Assembly (NCBI RefSeq): GCF_003058165.1
Contig: NZ_QBUC01000005.1
Coordinates: 124,001-188,000, forward strand
DNA length: 64,000 bases
From: Paenisporosarcina sp. OV554
GTDB lineage: Bacteria; Bacillota; Bacilli; Bacillales_A; Planococcaceae
Direction: 5' to 3'
Made by a program: the position numbers and the translations under genes
In this document: positions 35,066-43,052 of the stretch, piece by piece
Numbering within the stretch: the stretch's first letter is position 1
Layout of the letters: the number at the start of each line of letters is the position of its first letter
The notes under the pieces: generated by a model
The model's database searches: none
Told to the model about the DNA's origin: nothing
What the model saw: only the letters and a program-made list of their open reading frames with translations

Positions 35066-35192
35066 TAAGATTTTACATAAAGAAAAAACCGCTCTAGCAT
35101 TAGAACGGCCGTTGGACTGGTATTAACGTGAATCTGTCCCTACACGAAGGAAACAGATTTGTATTATGTCCAAACTAAGTGAACGGCCTCTT
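35066..35192 (-). ncRNA. Structured leader with overlapping terminator upstream of kinase paralogue 1
   Basis: Read leftward, GGCCGTT (about 35187-35181) can pair with AACGGCC (35111-35105), TTTGGAC with GTCCAA, and AATCTGT with ACAGATT, giving a long bulged hairpin. Immediately after, CCGTTCTA-ATGC-TAGAGCGG forms an 8-bp stem followed by TTTTTT, a terminator. Its 5' arm shares the last bases of the closing stem. The terminator lies about 30 nt before the kinase start. This is the layout of an attenuating cis-regulatory RNA, though no known class is recognised. Confidence 0.55.
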
Positions 35193-35326
35193 TTTATCAA
35201 TAAATTACTTCTTCATCAGGAATAGCAAATACTGATATGCTTCCACAAAATGAAGTTTACGATTTATCTATTCTTCGAGTTTATCCACACTTTTTGTAAA
35301 TTTACAAATATACCAAAACTTGCTTC

Positions 35327-36403
35327 CTACATACCACCAGGATTTTGAGGTAATTTCAAATGGAAGGTTGTACCTTGATTCACTACACTGTTAACAGCAA
35401 TTTGTCCGTTATGATTATTAATAGTGGTGAAAACTTGAGTTAAGCCTAATCCAGTTCCATCAGTTTTACTTGAAAAAAACGGAGTTCCAAGTAAATTCAT
35501 TTTCTCTTTAGGAATACCAACTCCCGTATCGCTAATTTTCACATGAACATAGTCATCTTGAAAATAATGTTCAATCCGTAGTGTCCCTTTGAACGGCATT
35601 GCTTCAATAGCATTTTTCATTAAATTAAAAAACGCTTTTAAATATAAATTCTTTTTCCCAAAGATATGTTTATCACAGTCTCGAACATCCATTTTTATTT
35701 CTATGTTGTATAACTTTTCCTGAAATAATAACATGAGAGAGTTCAGTTCTTTACATAGATCAATTTGAATAATTGGTTCTTCATGAAGATTTGGTTTAGA
35801 TACTTGAAGCAAGTTTTGCAATGTATCAATTGCTTTTTCTAATTCATTTTCCATTGTAAATAAATAAGGATGTGAATTGCTCTCCTTTAATAATTGCAAA
35901 AATCCTTTTACTGAAGTAAGTGGGTTTTTCACTTCATGTGCAATCCCTGCAGCAATTTGTCCGATAGATGCTAACTTTTGACGATCTTGTAACATTTTTT
36001 CTGTTTCTTTCCGAACCGTAATATCTCGCAAAACGGATTGAATGGCTTTTTTATTCCCATATTGAACAGGGTGACAATATAGTTCGATATCTACCTGACT
36101 GCCGTCGAACCGTATAATGCTTTGTTCAATTAATTGAGTTGCTCCTTTTTTTCCATCCATTCCTTGTTTAATTCGTTCACGAATCATGGCTTTCTCTTCC
36201 ACATTAAAAATAGATAAAACGTCCCCGCCTATTATTTCGTCTTTTTTCCCCTTTAAAAAGTCTGCGCCTGCTTGGTTAATATAGAGAATCTTGTGATCTA
36301 AATGAATGATAATCGTTTCAACAGAATATTCAATTATTTGTCTATACATAGCTTCACTATTAACAATTTCTTTTGATTCCATAGATTCTAACACTTGATT
36401 CAT
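35327..36403 (-). CDS. PAS-domain sensor histidine kinase, sporulation-kinase type (paralogue 2)
   Basis: 358 aa with the same architecture as the 33983-35041 gene: PAS (EYSVETIIIHLDHKILYIN), H-box GIAHEVKNPLTSVKGFLQL, N-box NLMKNAIEAMP, DTGVGIP and GTGLGLTQV. The two proteins match over most of their length, so this is a tandem duplication. Differences concentrate in the PAS ligand-facing part and the extreme ends. ATG 36403 follows ATGGAGCGG; the frame extends 16 codons upstream without a site. No partner regulator is adjacent. Confidence 0.88.
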   Translation of the reverse strand: MNQVLESMESKEIVNSEAMYRQIIEYSVETIIIHLDHKILYINQAGADFLKGKKDEIIGGDVLSIFNVEEKAMIRERIKQGMDGKKGATQLIEQSIIRFDGSQVDIELYCHPVQYGNKKAIQSVLRDITVRKETEKMLQDRQKLASIGQIAAGIAHEVKNPLTSVKGFLQLLKESNSHPYLFTMENELEKAIDTLQNLLQVSKPNLHEEPIIQIDLCKELNSLMLLFQEKLYNIEIKMDVRDCDKHIFGKKNLYLKAFFNLMKNAIEAMPFKGTLRIEHYFQDDYVHVKISDTGVGIPKEKMNLLGTPFFSSKTDGTGLGLTQVFTTINNHNGQIAVNSVVNQGTTFHLKLPQNPGGM

Positions 36404-36738
36404 AAATCCGCTCCATTCTATCGAACTGGACAAACATGTGAAGGATCTCAAAAAATCGTATAAAACCGATTATTATCGCAATTAAATAATTGACTAATCC
36501 GAATTTTCTTGTAATTATCATTGTAACTGATTAACTCTAGATTGAAAACATATTTTTACCATTTTTAGAATGATTTCTGATGAATTTTTGCTTTTTAAAT
36601 TGGTAATATTAATAATAAATAGACTTTTTAATAATATTATATCATTATCAAGGTATTTATAACTATGTAACAGGCTTATTGTATTGGGTTAAAAGTAATA
36701 TTTATATAAAAGAATTAGCTACTAAAATATATTTGAAG
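36404..36738. other. AT-rich intergenic stretch
   Basis: Very A/T-rich, upstream of the kinase gene and downstream of the GNAT gene. It contains weak promoter-like AT boxes for the leftward kinase but no convincing gene, RNA or repeat. Confidence 0.6.
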
Positions 36739-37242
36739 TTAATTTAAAGATATCCAAAATCTTCTCTTCATTAGTCCTTCTTCCGTAATAAATAAATCCA
36801 CTTCTATACCCCCGTTATTTAGAATGACTTTAGCAGAACCGATATTATCCTCGTTACATGTAATTAAAACTTGTTTTATATTGAGCTCTTTGCATATGAT
36901 AAGAGCTTCTTTTAATAAATAACTTGTATAACCTTTTTTACGTTCAGACGGTCTGATACTATATCCAATATGGCCGCCTATCGTTCTTAAATACTCATTG
37001 AGTTCGTGACGAATATCAATCATACCCACTATTTGATTAAAATTATTTACTAGAAAGTAATGAGAACTTGGTACCCATTGACCTTTACCTTGTACCCGCA
37101 TGTCTAATGCCTTTAAATACTCTTCATAACTACGAAATCCAGATAAATCCATGCTACTCGGGACCATTCTCTCAAGACCCCACTCCTCCGTATAATTCTC
37201 ATGTTGTTCTTTCCACTCAAGTGATGGCTCTACTAGTCTCAT
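36739..37242 (-). CDS. GNAT family N-acetyltransferase
   Basis: 167 aa in the 'predicted acetyltransferase' subgroup. It has IGYSIRPSERKKGYTSYLL (acetyl-CoA loop, about residues 91-109) and VLITCNEDNIGSAKVI. The N-terminal segment SFRSYEEYL-like and VPSSHYFLV are typical. Substrate unknown. It stands alone, with no clear partner. Confidence 0.8.
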   Translation of the reverse strand: MRLVEPSLEWKEQHENYTEEWGLERMVPSSMDLSGFRSYEEYLKALDMRVQGKGQWVPSSHYFLVNNFNQIVGMIDIRHELNEYLRTIGGHIGYSIRPSERKKGYTSYLLKEALIICKELNIKQVLITCNEDNIGSAKVILNNGGIEVDLFITEEGLMKRRFWISLN

Positions 37243-37349
37243 GTAGAATTCCTCCCAAATTACTCGTTCCTTATCATTAGTAGTTATTTAGATTATAAGG
37301 TAAAAAATTTACCATTCACATTAAATTTGTGGGATTTAAAAATTAAATT

Positions 37350-37385
37350 CAAAAAAAGGAGACTCCCATGGAATCTCCTTTTGCA
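37350..37385 (-). terminator. Terminator of the yteA-like gene
   Basis: AAAAGGAGATTCC / GGGAGTCTCCTTTT stem with TTTTTT leftward. Confidence 0.88.
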
Positions 37386-37390
37386 TTTTC

Positions 37391-37909
37391 TTATTTTTTA
37401 TAAAAGTTTTTTTGATTCCCTTTAGTTGCATCTTGGGGAGAGTCAGATGAACCAAAATCCTCTACTTCCTCAAAACTATTATTGTAATCCCGAACTCCTC
37501 CTTCATTCTTTAGTGGATGATCAGTAGTAGAGCCAAGTAGTGCTTCTTCAGAGGGTCTACTTTCCGAGTCCACATCAGGATTGGCGTGGTCAATACATGT
37601 TTGTGCAAAAGGCAAAGCTTCTAATCGTTCAAACGGAATATCTTCTCCGCAAACTGTACAAACACCGTAAGTTCCATTTTCCATCGCTTGTAAGGCATCT
37701 TCTATTTGTTCTACTTCTTCTTCTTTATGATTTTCAATGGCCATTTCTGTATTTTGATCCGTTAAATCGGTAGCATTATCAGCAGGATGGTTATCATAAT
37801 TAGATAACTCAGTAGTTTCCAAATGGCTTTCATCATGAAGACGGCTCTTTACATCTTTTAATTCTTGAGTTAGTTGGTCTTTTAATTGTAATAATTGTTT
37901 CTCATTCAT
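37391..37909 (-). CDS. yteA: YteA-like DksA/TraR C4-type zinc finger protein
   Basis: 172 aa. A coiled-coil N-terminal half (LLQLKDQLTQELKDVKSRL) is followed by the acidic patch TDLTDQNTEMAIENHKEEE and a zinc finger. The finger has CTVCG at about residue 82 and a second pair as CIDH, so it is CCCH-like, as in other YteA proteins. DksA-fold proteins act in the RNA polymerase secondary channel; the Bacillus members are not well understood. ATG 37909 follows TTGGAGGA; the longer frame to 37969 lacks a site. Confidence 0.85.
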   Translation of the reverse strand: MNEKQLLQLKDQLTQELKDVKSRLHDESHLETTELSNYDNHPADNATDLTDQNTEMAIENHKEEEVEQIEDALQAMENGTYGVCTVCGEDIPFERLEALPFAQTCIDHANPDVDSESRPSEEALLGSTTDHPLKNEGGVRDYNNSFEEVEDFGSSDSPQDATKGNQKNFYKK

Positions 37910-38034
37910 TTGTTGTTCCTCCAATGTTCTTTTCGCTTTCTTATCTATTACCTTTATCACGAAAATCAAACCTTAATTTCAAATTTCGAGTCAAAGGCGT
38001 ATGATGAAGAAAGAGAATTGAAGGGGGTACCGCC

Positions 38035-39216
38035 TTGTTAAGAAATCCATATACTCTCGTCATCGGTGGCGTTTTCGCGCTTTTTATCGCCATGAGTATT
38101 GGGCGTTTTGCTTACACGCCTATCTTACCTTTTATGCAGCAAGAAGCAGGATTTACAACCCGCTTTGCCGGTTTCTTAGCCTCTAGTAATTATGCAGGTT
38201 ATTTGGTCGGTGCCATTATCGCAAGTATTGTCCCTTTAAAAAGGAAGCGTGCTATATATTTACGCTTTAGTATAATCATTAGTATTTTATTAACGTTATT
38301 GATGGGTCTTACATATAGTCATACTTCATGGATGCTTTGGCGGTTTTTGTCTGGTATTACCAGTGCATTCGTTTTCGTCTTAGCTTCGAGTTTAATTCTT
38401 GATCAACTGGCAAAGCAACGAAAACTTGGTTGGGTTGGGGTTATGTATGGTGGGGTTGGTCTTGGGATTTTCATATCCGGATTGCTTGTTCCGTTATTAA
38501 TAGAGCACTTTCACTATGAAGGTGCTTGGATTGGCCTTGCTTGCTTGGCAGGATTATTAAGTATCATCGTATTTCTCACTGTTAAAGAAGATAATACAGC
38601 ACTTCCCATAACACCATCACCAAAACATATACAGCCGACCAAGACTCCCAAATGGTTTCCCTGGTTACTGGCATCATATGGACTAGAGGGGTTAGGTTAT
38701 ATCGTCACAGGAACATTCATAGTAGCAATCGCTGAACAAACACCTGCTTTTAGCGGAAATGCCACGAGTGTTTGGGTATTAGTAGGGTTAACAGCCATCC
38801 CTTCATGTGTCATTTGGGCATATTTCGGTAGTAAATACGGCTATATGTTGTCATTAATGATTTTATTAGTGATTCAAGCAGTTGGCATAGCCTTACCAGC
38901 CATATCTCCTTCTTCTGTAAGTTTTTATGTAAGTGCTATTTTGTTTGGAGCTACCTTTATGGGGGTTACCACACTTGCAACAGCTTATGCACGTAACAAA
39001 AATCCACATGGAAGTGCACAGGTCATCGCAATTATGACTACCATTTATGCTCTAGGGCAAATGATTGGGCCCTCGCTTGCAGGAGTTTTAACAGCAGAGA
39101 CAGAAAGTTATACATGGGCACTTCTAGGCGCAGCTCTTCTTGTATTTATCGGTGCTCTATTTTTATTCCCATTAGTTAATCAAGAGAGGGTGGAAATCAC
39201 CAATGATGTTAATTAA
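38035..39216 (+). CDS. MFS transporter, YbfB/YjiJ type
   Basis: 393 aa with twelve membrane helices and the early signature SIGRFAYTPILPFM (about residues 21-34) that marks the YbfB/YjiJ MFS family. A charged central loop (KEDNTALPITPSPKHIQPTK) separates two six-helix halves. The transported compound is unknown. The start is TTG 38035 with AAGGGGG seven bases upstream. The gene leads an operon with a VOC protein (overlapping) and a tautomerase, suggesting handling of a small organic acid or aldehyde. Confidence 0.83.
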   Translation: MLRNPYTLVIGGVFALFIAMSIGRFAYTPILPFMQQEAGFTTRFAGFLASSNYAGYLVGAIIASIVPLKRKRAIYLRFSIIISILLTLLMGLTYSHTSWMLWRFLSGITSAFVFVLASSLILDQLAKQRKLGWVGVMYGGVGLGIFISGLLVPLLIEHFHYEGAWIGLACLAGLLSIIVFLTVKEDNTALPITPSPKHIQPTKTPKWFPWLLASYGLEGLGYIVTGTFIVAIAEQTPAFSGNATSVWVLVGLTAIPSCVIWAYFGSKYGYMLSLMILLVIQAVGIALPAISPSSVSFYVSAILFGATFMGVTTLATAYARNKNPHGSAQVIAIMTTIYALGQMIGPSLAGVLTAETESYTWALLGAALLVFIGALFLFPLVNQERVEITNDVN

Positions 39217-39574
39217 ACGAATTGATCATATTCAACTAGCTGCACCAATTGGTAGTGAAGACGAAGCTCGTTCATTTTTTCAAGGTGTCCTTTCTTTGGA
39301 CGAAGTTGAAAAACCACATGAACTAAAGAAAAATGGTGGTGTATGGTTTTCAAATGGACATATTCATATTCATGTAGGAATTGAAGAACCCTTCCTTCCT
39401 GCTAAAAAAGCACATCCAGCTTTCGAAGTGTCCGATATCGATGCACTTTCCTCCCATATAATTGAAAAAGGCGTATCAATTCAAGAGGACCATAGATTAC
39501 CGGGAGCTAAACGTTTTTATGTGAACGATCCCTTTGGTAACCGATTGGAATTTCTTGAGTGGTTGGAGAAATAA
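39203..39574 (+). CDS. VOC family (glyoxalase/dioxygenase-fold) protein
   Basis: 123 aa with a single VOC domain: IDHIQLAAPIGSEDEARSFF at the start, metal-region HIHVGIE (about residue 54) and the C-terminal NDPFGNRLEFLEWLE. Ligand His and Glu positions are kept. It overlaps the MFS gene end by 14 bases and lies 15 bases before the tautomerase start, so it belongs to that operon. The specific reaction is unknown. Confidence 0.85.
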   Translation: MMLIKRIDHIQLAAPIGSEDEARSFFQGVLSLDEVEKPHELKKNGGVWFSNGHIHIHVGIEEPFLPAKKAHPAFEVSDIDALSSHIIEKGVSIQEDHRLPGAKRFYVNDPFGNRLEFLEWLEK

Positions 39575-39589
39575 CGAGGAGTGATTGAA

Positions 39590-39796
39590 ATGCCATATGT
39601 GAATATTAAAATCACAAATGAAAATGTGACGCCTGAGAAAAAAGCGGAAATTATTCATGGCGTCACGCAGTTGCTCGTAGATGTATTAAATAAAAATCCC
39701 GAAACAACCGTAGTCGTAATAGATGAAGTCGAAACTGACAACTGGGGGATCGGTGGTCAATCGGTTACTGCACGTCGTCAAGCAAATAACAAATGA
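39590..39796 (+). CDS. 4-oxalocrotonate tautomerase family protein
   Basis: 68 aa starting MPYVNIKI, with catalytic Pro exposed after Met removal (Pro1). The rest fits the family: TPEKKAEIIHGVTQLLVDVL and a late Arg (TARRQ). Such enzymes shift keto-enol forms of unsaturated acids. ATG 39590 is chosen because it exposes Pro1 and has GAGGAG 8 nt upstream; GTG 39581 would hide it. Third gene of the MFS-VOC-tautomerase operon. Confidence 0.9.
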   Translation: MPYVNIKITNENVTPEKKAEIIHGVTQLLVDVLNKNPETTVVVIDEVETDNWGIGGQSVTARRQANNK

Positions 39797-39810
39797 AAAG
39801 TTGAACATGT

Positions 39811-39846
39811 ATGTCACACAAGTTATTTGCAATTACTTGTGTGACA
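39811..39846 (+). terminator. Hairpin after the tautomerase operon
   Basis: GTCACACAAGTTATTT with a TTACTTGTGTGAC arm forms a stable stem; the T run is poor, so termination is probable but not certain. Confidence 0.55.
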
Positions 39847-39881
39847 TTCGTTCGAACTTACCTACGCTCGAATACTAAGAC

Positions 39882-40379
39882 TTAGTTTATTCCTACGTTG
39901 GTACTTCTTCTTTCCATTACAATATTGTCTCGCCAAATCCCGTCCATTTTCCCCATTCTTTCATGCGTTCCAACAACTCGAAAGCCACATTTCTTATGAA
40001 GGTTGATACTTGCTTCATTTTCAGGAAAAATAACTGCCTTTAATGTCCAAAACCCTTGTTGCTCAGATTCGGCAATGAGCTCTTGAAGCAGTTTTCCACC
40101 GACACCTTTTCCCTTCGCACTTGGATGCACATAAATACTGACTTCCCCCACACCTGCATAGACAGGACGTACAGATGTAAAGAGTACTTTTGCCCACGCC
40201 AACACTTGACTATCTTCTTCTGCAACCAAATGACATTGTGGATGAGCAGCTTCCATCCATTTCTCATATGTAGGTGCTTGTGTTTCAAATGTAGCATTTT
40301 TTGATTTAATACCTTCTTCGTAAATGTCTTTCACTTGCGGCCAATCTGAAGGTGTCATGTGACGAATATTCATTACCAT
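39882..40379 (-). CDS. GNAT acetyltransferase, phosphinothricin-acetyltransferase-like
   Basis: 165 aa with the PAT-family segments IYEEGIKSKNATFET (about residues 19-33), VHPSAKGKGVGGKLLQEL (acetyl-CoA loop, about 86-103) and CGFRVVGTHERMGKM-like end. Family members acetylate methionine sulfone/sulfoximine-like amino acids or the herbicide phosphinothricin. ATG 40379 has GGAG 7 nt upstream. Confidence 0.85.
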   Translation of the reverse strand: MVMNIRHMTPSDWPQVKDIYEEGIKSKNATFETQAPTYEKWMEAAHPQCHLVAEEDSQVLAWAKVLFTSVRPVYAGVGEVSIYVHPSAKGKGVGGKLLQELIAESEQQGFWTLKAVIFPENEASINLHKKCGFRVVGTHERMGKMDGIWRDNIVMERRSTNVGIN

Positions 40380-40422
40380 GTTCAAGCTCCGTTCTTTATA
40401 AATATTTTTATCAAAGTATTAG

Positions 40423-40451
40423 TTGCATTTTGCAATCAATAAGCGTATAAC
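40423..40451 (+). promoter_or_regulatory. Promoter with MarR-type operator
   Basis: TTGCAT (40423-40428), 17-bp spacer and TATAAC (40446-40451) form a SigA-like promoter. The -35 lies inside the inverted repeat TTGCA-TTT-TGCAA (40423-40435). A binding protein here would block polymerase. The same repeat recurs before the flavoprotein gene. Confidence 0.65.
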
Positions 40452-40470
40452 TAGTTTAAAGAGGTGAAAC

Positions 40471-40917
40471 ATGGAAAACAAACGTGAGCTTTTTCAAATT
40501 TTAACTCGCCGCTTCGTTCTTTTGAATAAAAACTGTTGTACTGCTGAAGGGATAGAAATTTCAACTGTGCATAGCCATATAATATATGAAATTGAAAAGC
40601 AACACAGCCCTACGATGCAACAAATTGCAGATACTTTAGCAATTGACGTTACGACTTTTAGTCGACAAATACAAACCTTAATAAAAATGCAGTTAGTTTC
40701 TAAGTCCCCTTCTTTAGATGATAAACGCTTTTTCAACTTATCTTTAACCGCAGAAGGACAAAAATTAGCGCAATCAATTGAAACATCAATGAATGCATAT
40801 TTAGATGAAATATTTTCCCATATGAATGAATTTGAACAAGAGACAGTGCTACGCTCTATTAAATTATTAAACAGTGCTATGGCGAAATCAAGCGTATGCT
40901 GTACACCATATCTATAA
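40471..40917 (+). CDS. MarR-family regulator with paired cysteines
   Basis: 148 aa winged-helix protein: recognition region TMQQIADTLAIDVTTFSRQI (about 50-69) and wing SLDDKRFFNLSLT (about 84-96). Unusual are two vicinal Cys pairs, NKNCCTAEG near residue 21 and SVCCTPYL at the extreme C terminus, a pattern suited to binding thiophilic metal or metalloid ions or sensing thiol stress. It probably represses itself and the flavoprotein through the shared TTGCA-N3-TGCAA sites. AAGAGGTG precedes the ATG. The inducer is inferred, not shown. Confidence 0.8.
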   Translation: MENKRELFQILTRRFVLLNKNCCTAEGIEISTVHSHIIYEIEKQHSPTMQQIADTLAIDVTTFSRQIQTLIKMQLVSKSPSLDDKRFFNLSLTAEGQKLAQSIETSMNAYLDEIFSHMNEFEQETVLRSIKLLNSAMAKSSVCCTPYL

Positions 40918-40945
40918 GCAAGAGAAATCTTGCTTTCCTTATTGC
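40918..40945 (+). terminator. Weak hairpin after the MarR gene
   Basis: GCAAGAGAAATCTTGC followed by TTTCCTT; a small stem that may only partly terminate. Confidence 0.4.
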
Positions 40946-40952
40946 TATATAC

Positions 40953-40965
40953 TTGCATTTTACAA
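40953..40965 (+). promoter_or_regulatory. Second MarR-type operator, before the flavoprotein
   Basis: TTGCA-TTT-TACAA differs by one base from the perfect repeat before the marR-like gene and lies 23 bp before the flavoprotein start. Confidence 0.6.
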
Positions 40966-40987
40966 ATAAAAGAAATGAGGAAGTCCA

Positions 40988-42298
40988 ATGAACGCAAATA
41001 AAATGAGTTTTAACATTTTAACGAATTGTGAACCATCTATTTCTACATTGCCAATCGCAATAATTGGAGCTGGCCCCATTGGATTGGCAACGGCTGCACA
41101 TTTATCAGCTAAAAATGAAAAGTTCGTCATTTTCGAATCTGGCCATTCCGTAGGTTTTAATATTTTACAATGGAGTCACGTTCGTTTATTCTCATCATGG
41201 AATTATAATGTAGATAAAGTAGCAGTAAAGCTTTTAGAGAACTGTGGCTGGAAAGCTCCAGTCATGAAACGATTACCTTTTGGAAAAGAGCTAGTAGAAG
41301 ATTACTTAATGCCATTAGCCAATTTGCCTGAAATTAAACCCTACATCCAGATGAATTCAAAAGTAGTGGCAATTAGTAAACAAGGGTTAGATAAAATGAA
41401 AAATGCTGAACGTGGTGAACAATCATTTATCATATATGTAGAAAGAGATGGTCACACCGAGCGTATTCAAGCAAAGGCAGTGATAGATGCAACCGGAACT
41501 TGGGGCCAACCTAATCCTGTGAATGCGGATAATGTATGGACACAACAAGAAAGATCACTTTCATCTCGGATAACGTACGGCATCCCTGACGTTAAAGGAA
41601 AGGATCGTTCTACATTTGAACATAAACGCGTGGCAGTAGTTGGCGGTGGTCATTCTGCAATCAATACTATTTTGGAATTAGCCAACCTGGAAGGAACCGA
41701 AATCGTCTGGATTCTTCGTAAAAACCGAGTAGATGAAGTATATGGCGGTGAAGCCTTGGATGCACTCCCAGCTAGAGGTCAACTAGGATCGCGGATTCAC
41801 CAATTAGTTGATAGCGGAAAAATCAACGTCCATACCCCTTTCCTCATACATCAAGTAATCGAAGAGGATGGCACTTTAACCATTCAAGGTTCTTCAAAGC
41901 AGAAAGATTCATCAATACAAAATATCGATCAAATTATTGCTAATACAGGGTCTCGTCCTGATTTCAGTTTTTTACGCGAAATTCGTCTGGAAATAGATTC
42001 CACAACAGAAAGCGTTTCTGCTTTAGCACCACTCATCGATCCTAACATTCACAGCTGTGGCACTGTGCGACCTCACGGGGAAGCTGAACTTCGCCAACCA
42101 GAAAAAAACTTTTATGTAGTGGGTATGAAGAGTTATGGACGTGCACCTACCTTTTTAATGGCAACAGGCTATGAACAAGTCCGATCAATCGTCGCCCATT
42201 TAACTGGTGATCAAGAAGCTGCCACACGAGTAGAATTAGATTTACCTGAAACGGGTGTTTGTAGTTCTACTATCCGTGGGAAAAGTAGCTGTTGTTAA
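40988..42298 (+). CDS. FAD/NAD(P)-dependent oxidoreductase with Cys-rich tail
   Basis: 436 aa. FAD-binding IIGAGPIGLATAAHL near residue 24 and a second nucleotide fold VAVVGGGHSAINTI near residue 215 indicate a flavin monooxygenase-like or pyridine-nucleotide oxidoreductase. An ATG motif (DATGTWGQP) lies between. The protein ends in VCSSTIRGKSSCC, three cysteines in the last 13 residues. With the Cys-pair MarR regulator just upstream, it may oxidise or bind a thiophilic toxicant such as a trivalent organoarsenical (ArsO/ArsV-type), which is speculation. ATGAGGAAG precedes the start. Confidence 0.78.
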   Translation: MNANKMSFNILTNCEPSISTLPIAIIGAGPIGLATAAHLSAKNEKFVIFESGHSVGFNILQWSHVRLFSSWNYNVDKVAVKLLENCGWKAPVMKRLPFGKELVEDYLMPLANLPEIKPYIQMNSKVVAISKQGLDKMKNAERGEQSFIIYVERDGHTERIQAKAVIDATGTWGQPNPVNADNVWTQQERSLSSRITYGIPDVKGKDRSTFEHKRVAVVGGGHSAINTILELANLEGTEIVWILRKNRVDEVYGGEALDALPARGQLGSRIHQLVDSGKINVHTPFLIHQVIEEDGTLTIQGSSKQKDSSIQNIDQIIANTGSRPDFSFLREIRLEIDSTTESVSALAPLIDPNIHSCGTVRPHGEAELRQPEKNFYVVGMKSYGRAPTFLMATGYEQVRSIVAHLTGDQEAATRVELDLPETGVCSSTIRGKSSCC

Positions 42299-42301
42299 TC
42301 A

Positions 42302-42347
42302 AGCTTAAGGCACGTTACTTGGATATCCAAGTAGCCGTGCCTTTTAT
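42302..42347 (+). terminator. Terminator of the flavoprotein gene
   Basis: AAGGCACGTTACTTGGATAT pairs with its mirror ending CCGTGCCTTTT; long stem with T run. Confidence 0.85.
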
Positions 42348-42410
42348 ATTTATCCATACCCGCATATGAATTTAATAGAACCAGGAATAGCCTCACCTTA
42401 TGAGAGAGAG

Positions 42411-42902
42411 CTACTTTTTTAGTTCTTCTAAAATTGTGAGGCCTTTACCAATCAAATTCGCAGATACGGGTTGTTTCCCTATTTCCCTAAACCAAACGGA
42501 TAACTGTCCTACATGATGAATTTCGTGAGCAATGGTATGCCTCATCACTTCACCCCACGTTAGAGTTTCGATGCTTCCGTCTTGTCTAGTTTCTTGCAAA
42601 AGCTTATTTTCCAATCCACTTTCCCAAGAACCTACAAACTCCTGGACTTCTTTTTTAAAGAGTTCATCTAACTCTTTCACCTTCTCTAAACTCTTGTATC
42701 CATCAAAACTCTCCTGAAAATCGGGTTTACCTTTTAAAACACGAATCCAACTCCACTCCACATCAATAATATGAAATAGCGTATGTAAAATCCCACCTAC
42801 TCCTCCCGTCCTAACCTTGAGAAGTTCTTCCAACGGTACATCTTCACACCATTTATACCAGTCTTCTCTTACCATCCAGTTATAGGTAAACAAAGTTTTC
42901 AT
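42411..42902 (-). CDS. DinB-like four-helix protein
   Basis: 163 aa with the DinB/YfiT metal-binding histidines: LFHIIDVEWSW near residue 43 and HEIHHVGQL near residue 130. The fold is a four-helix bundle. Members include thiol transferases (BstA/MyTx type) and uncharacterised proteins. It stands alone, leftward. Substrate unknown. Confidence 0.82.
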   Translation of the reverse strand: MKTLFTYNWMVREDWYKWCEDVPLEELLKVRTGGVGGILHTLFHIIDVEWSWIRVLKGKPDFQESFDGYKSLEKVKELDELFKKEVQEFVGSWESGLENKLLQETRQDGSIETLTWGEVMRHTIAHEIHHVGQLSVWFREIGKQPVSANLIGKGLTILEELKK

Positions 42903-43052
42903 GCTTACTCCTCCTTAATAACATCATTCTCTATATACAATTGATTCGACTTCCTTGTGATGAACTCCTACCGTATGAGCAATATTAATTTTTTTGCATA
43001 GGCTAGAAAGATGCAACTTGATGATGTTTTAAGCAAGAAGGGATGATGATTA

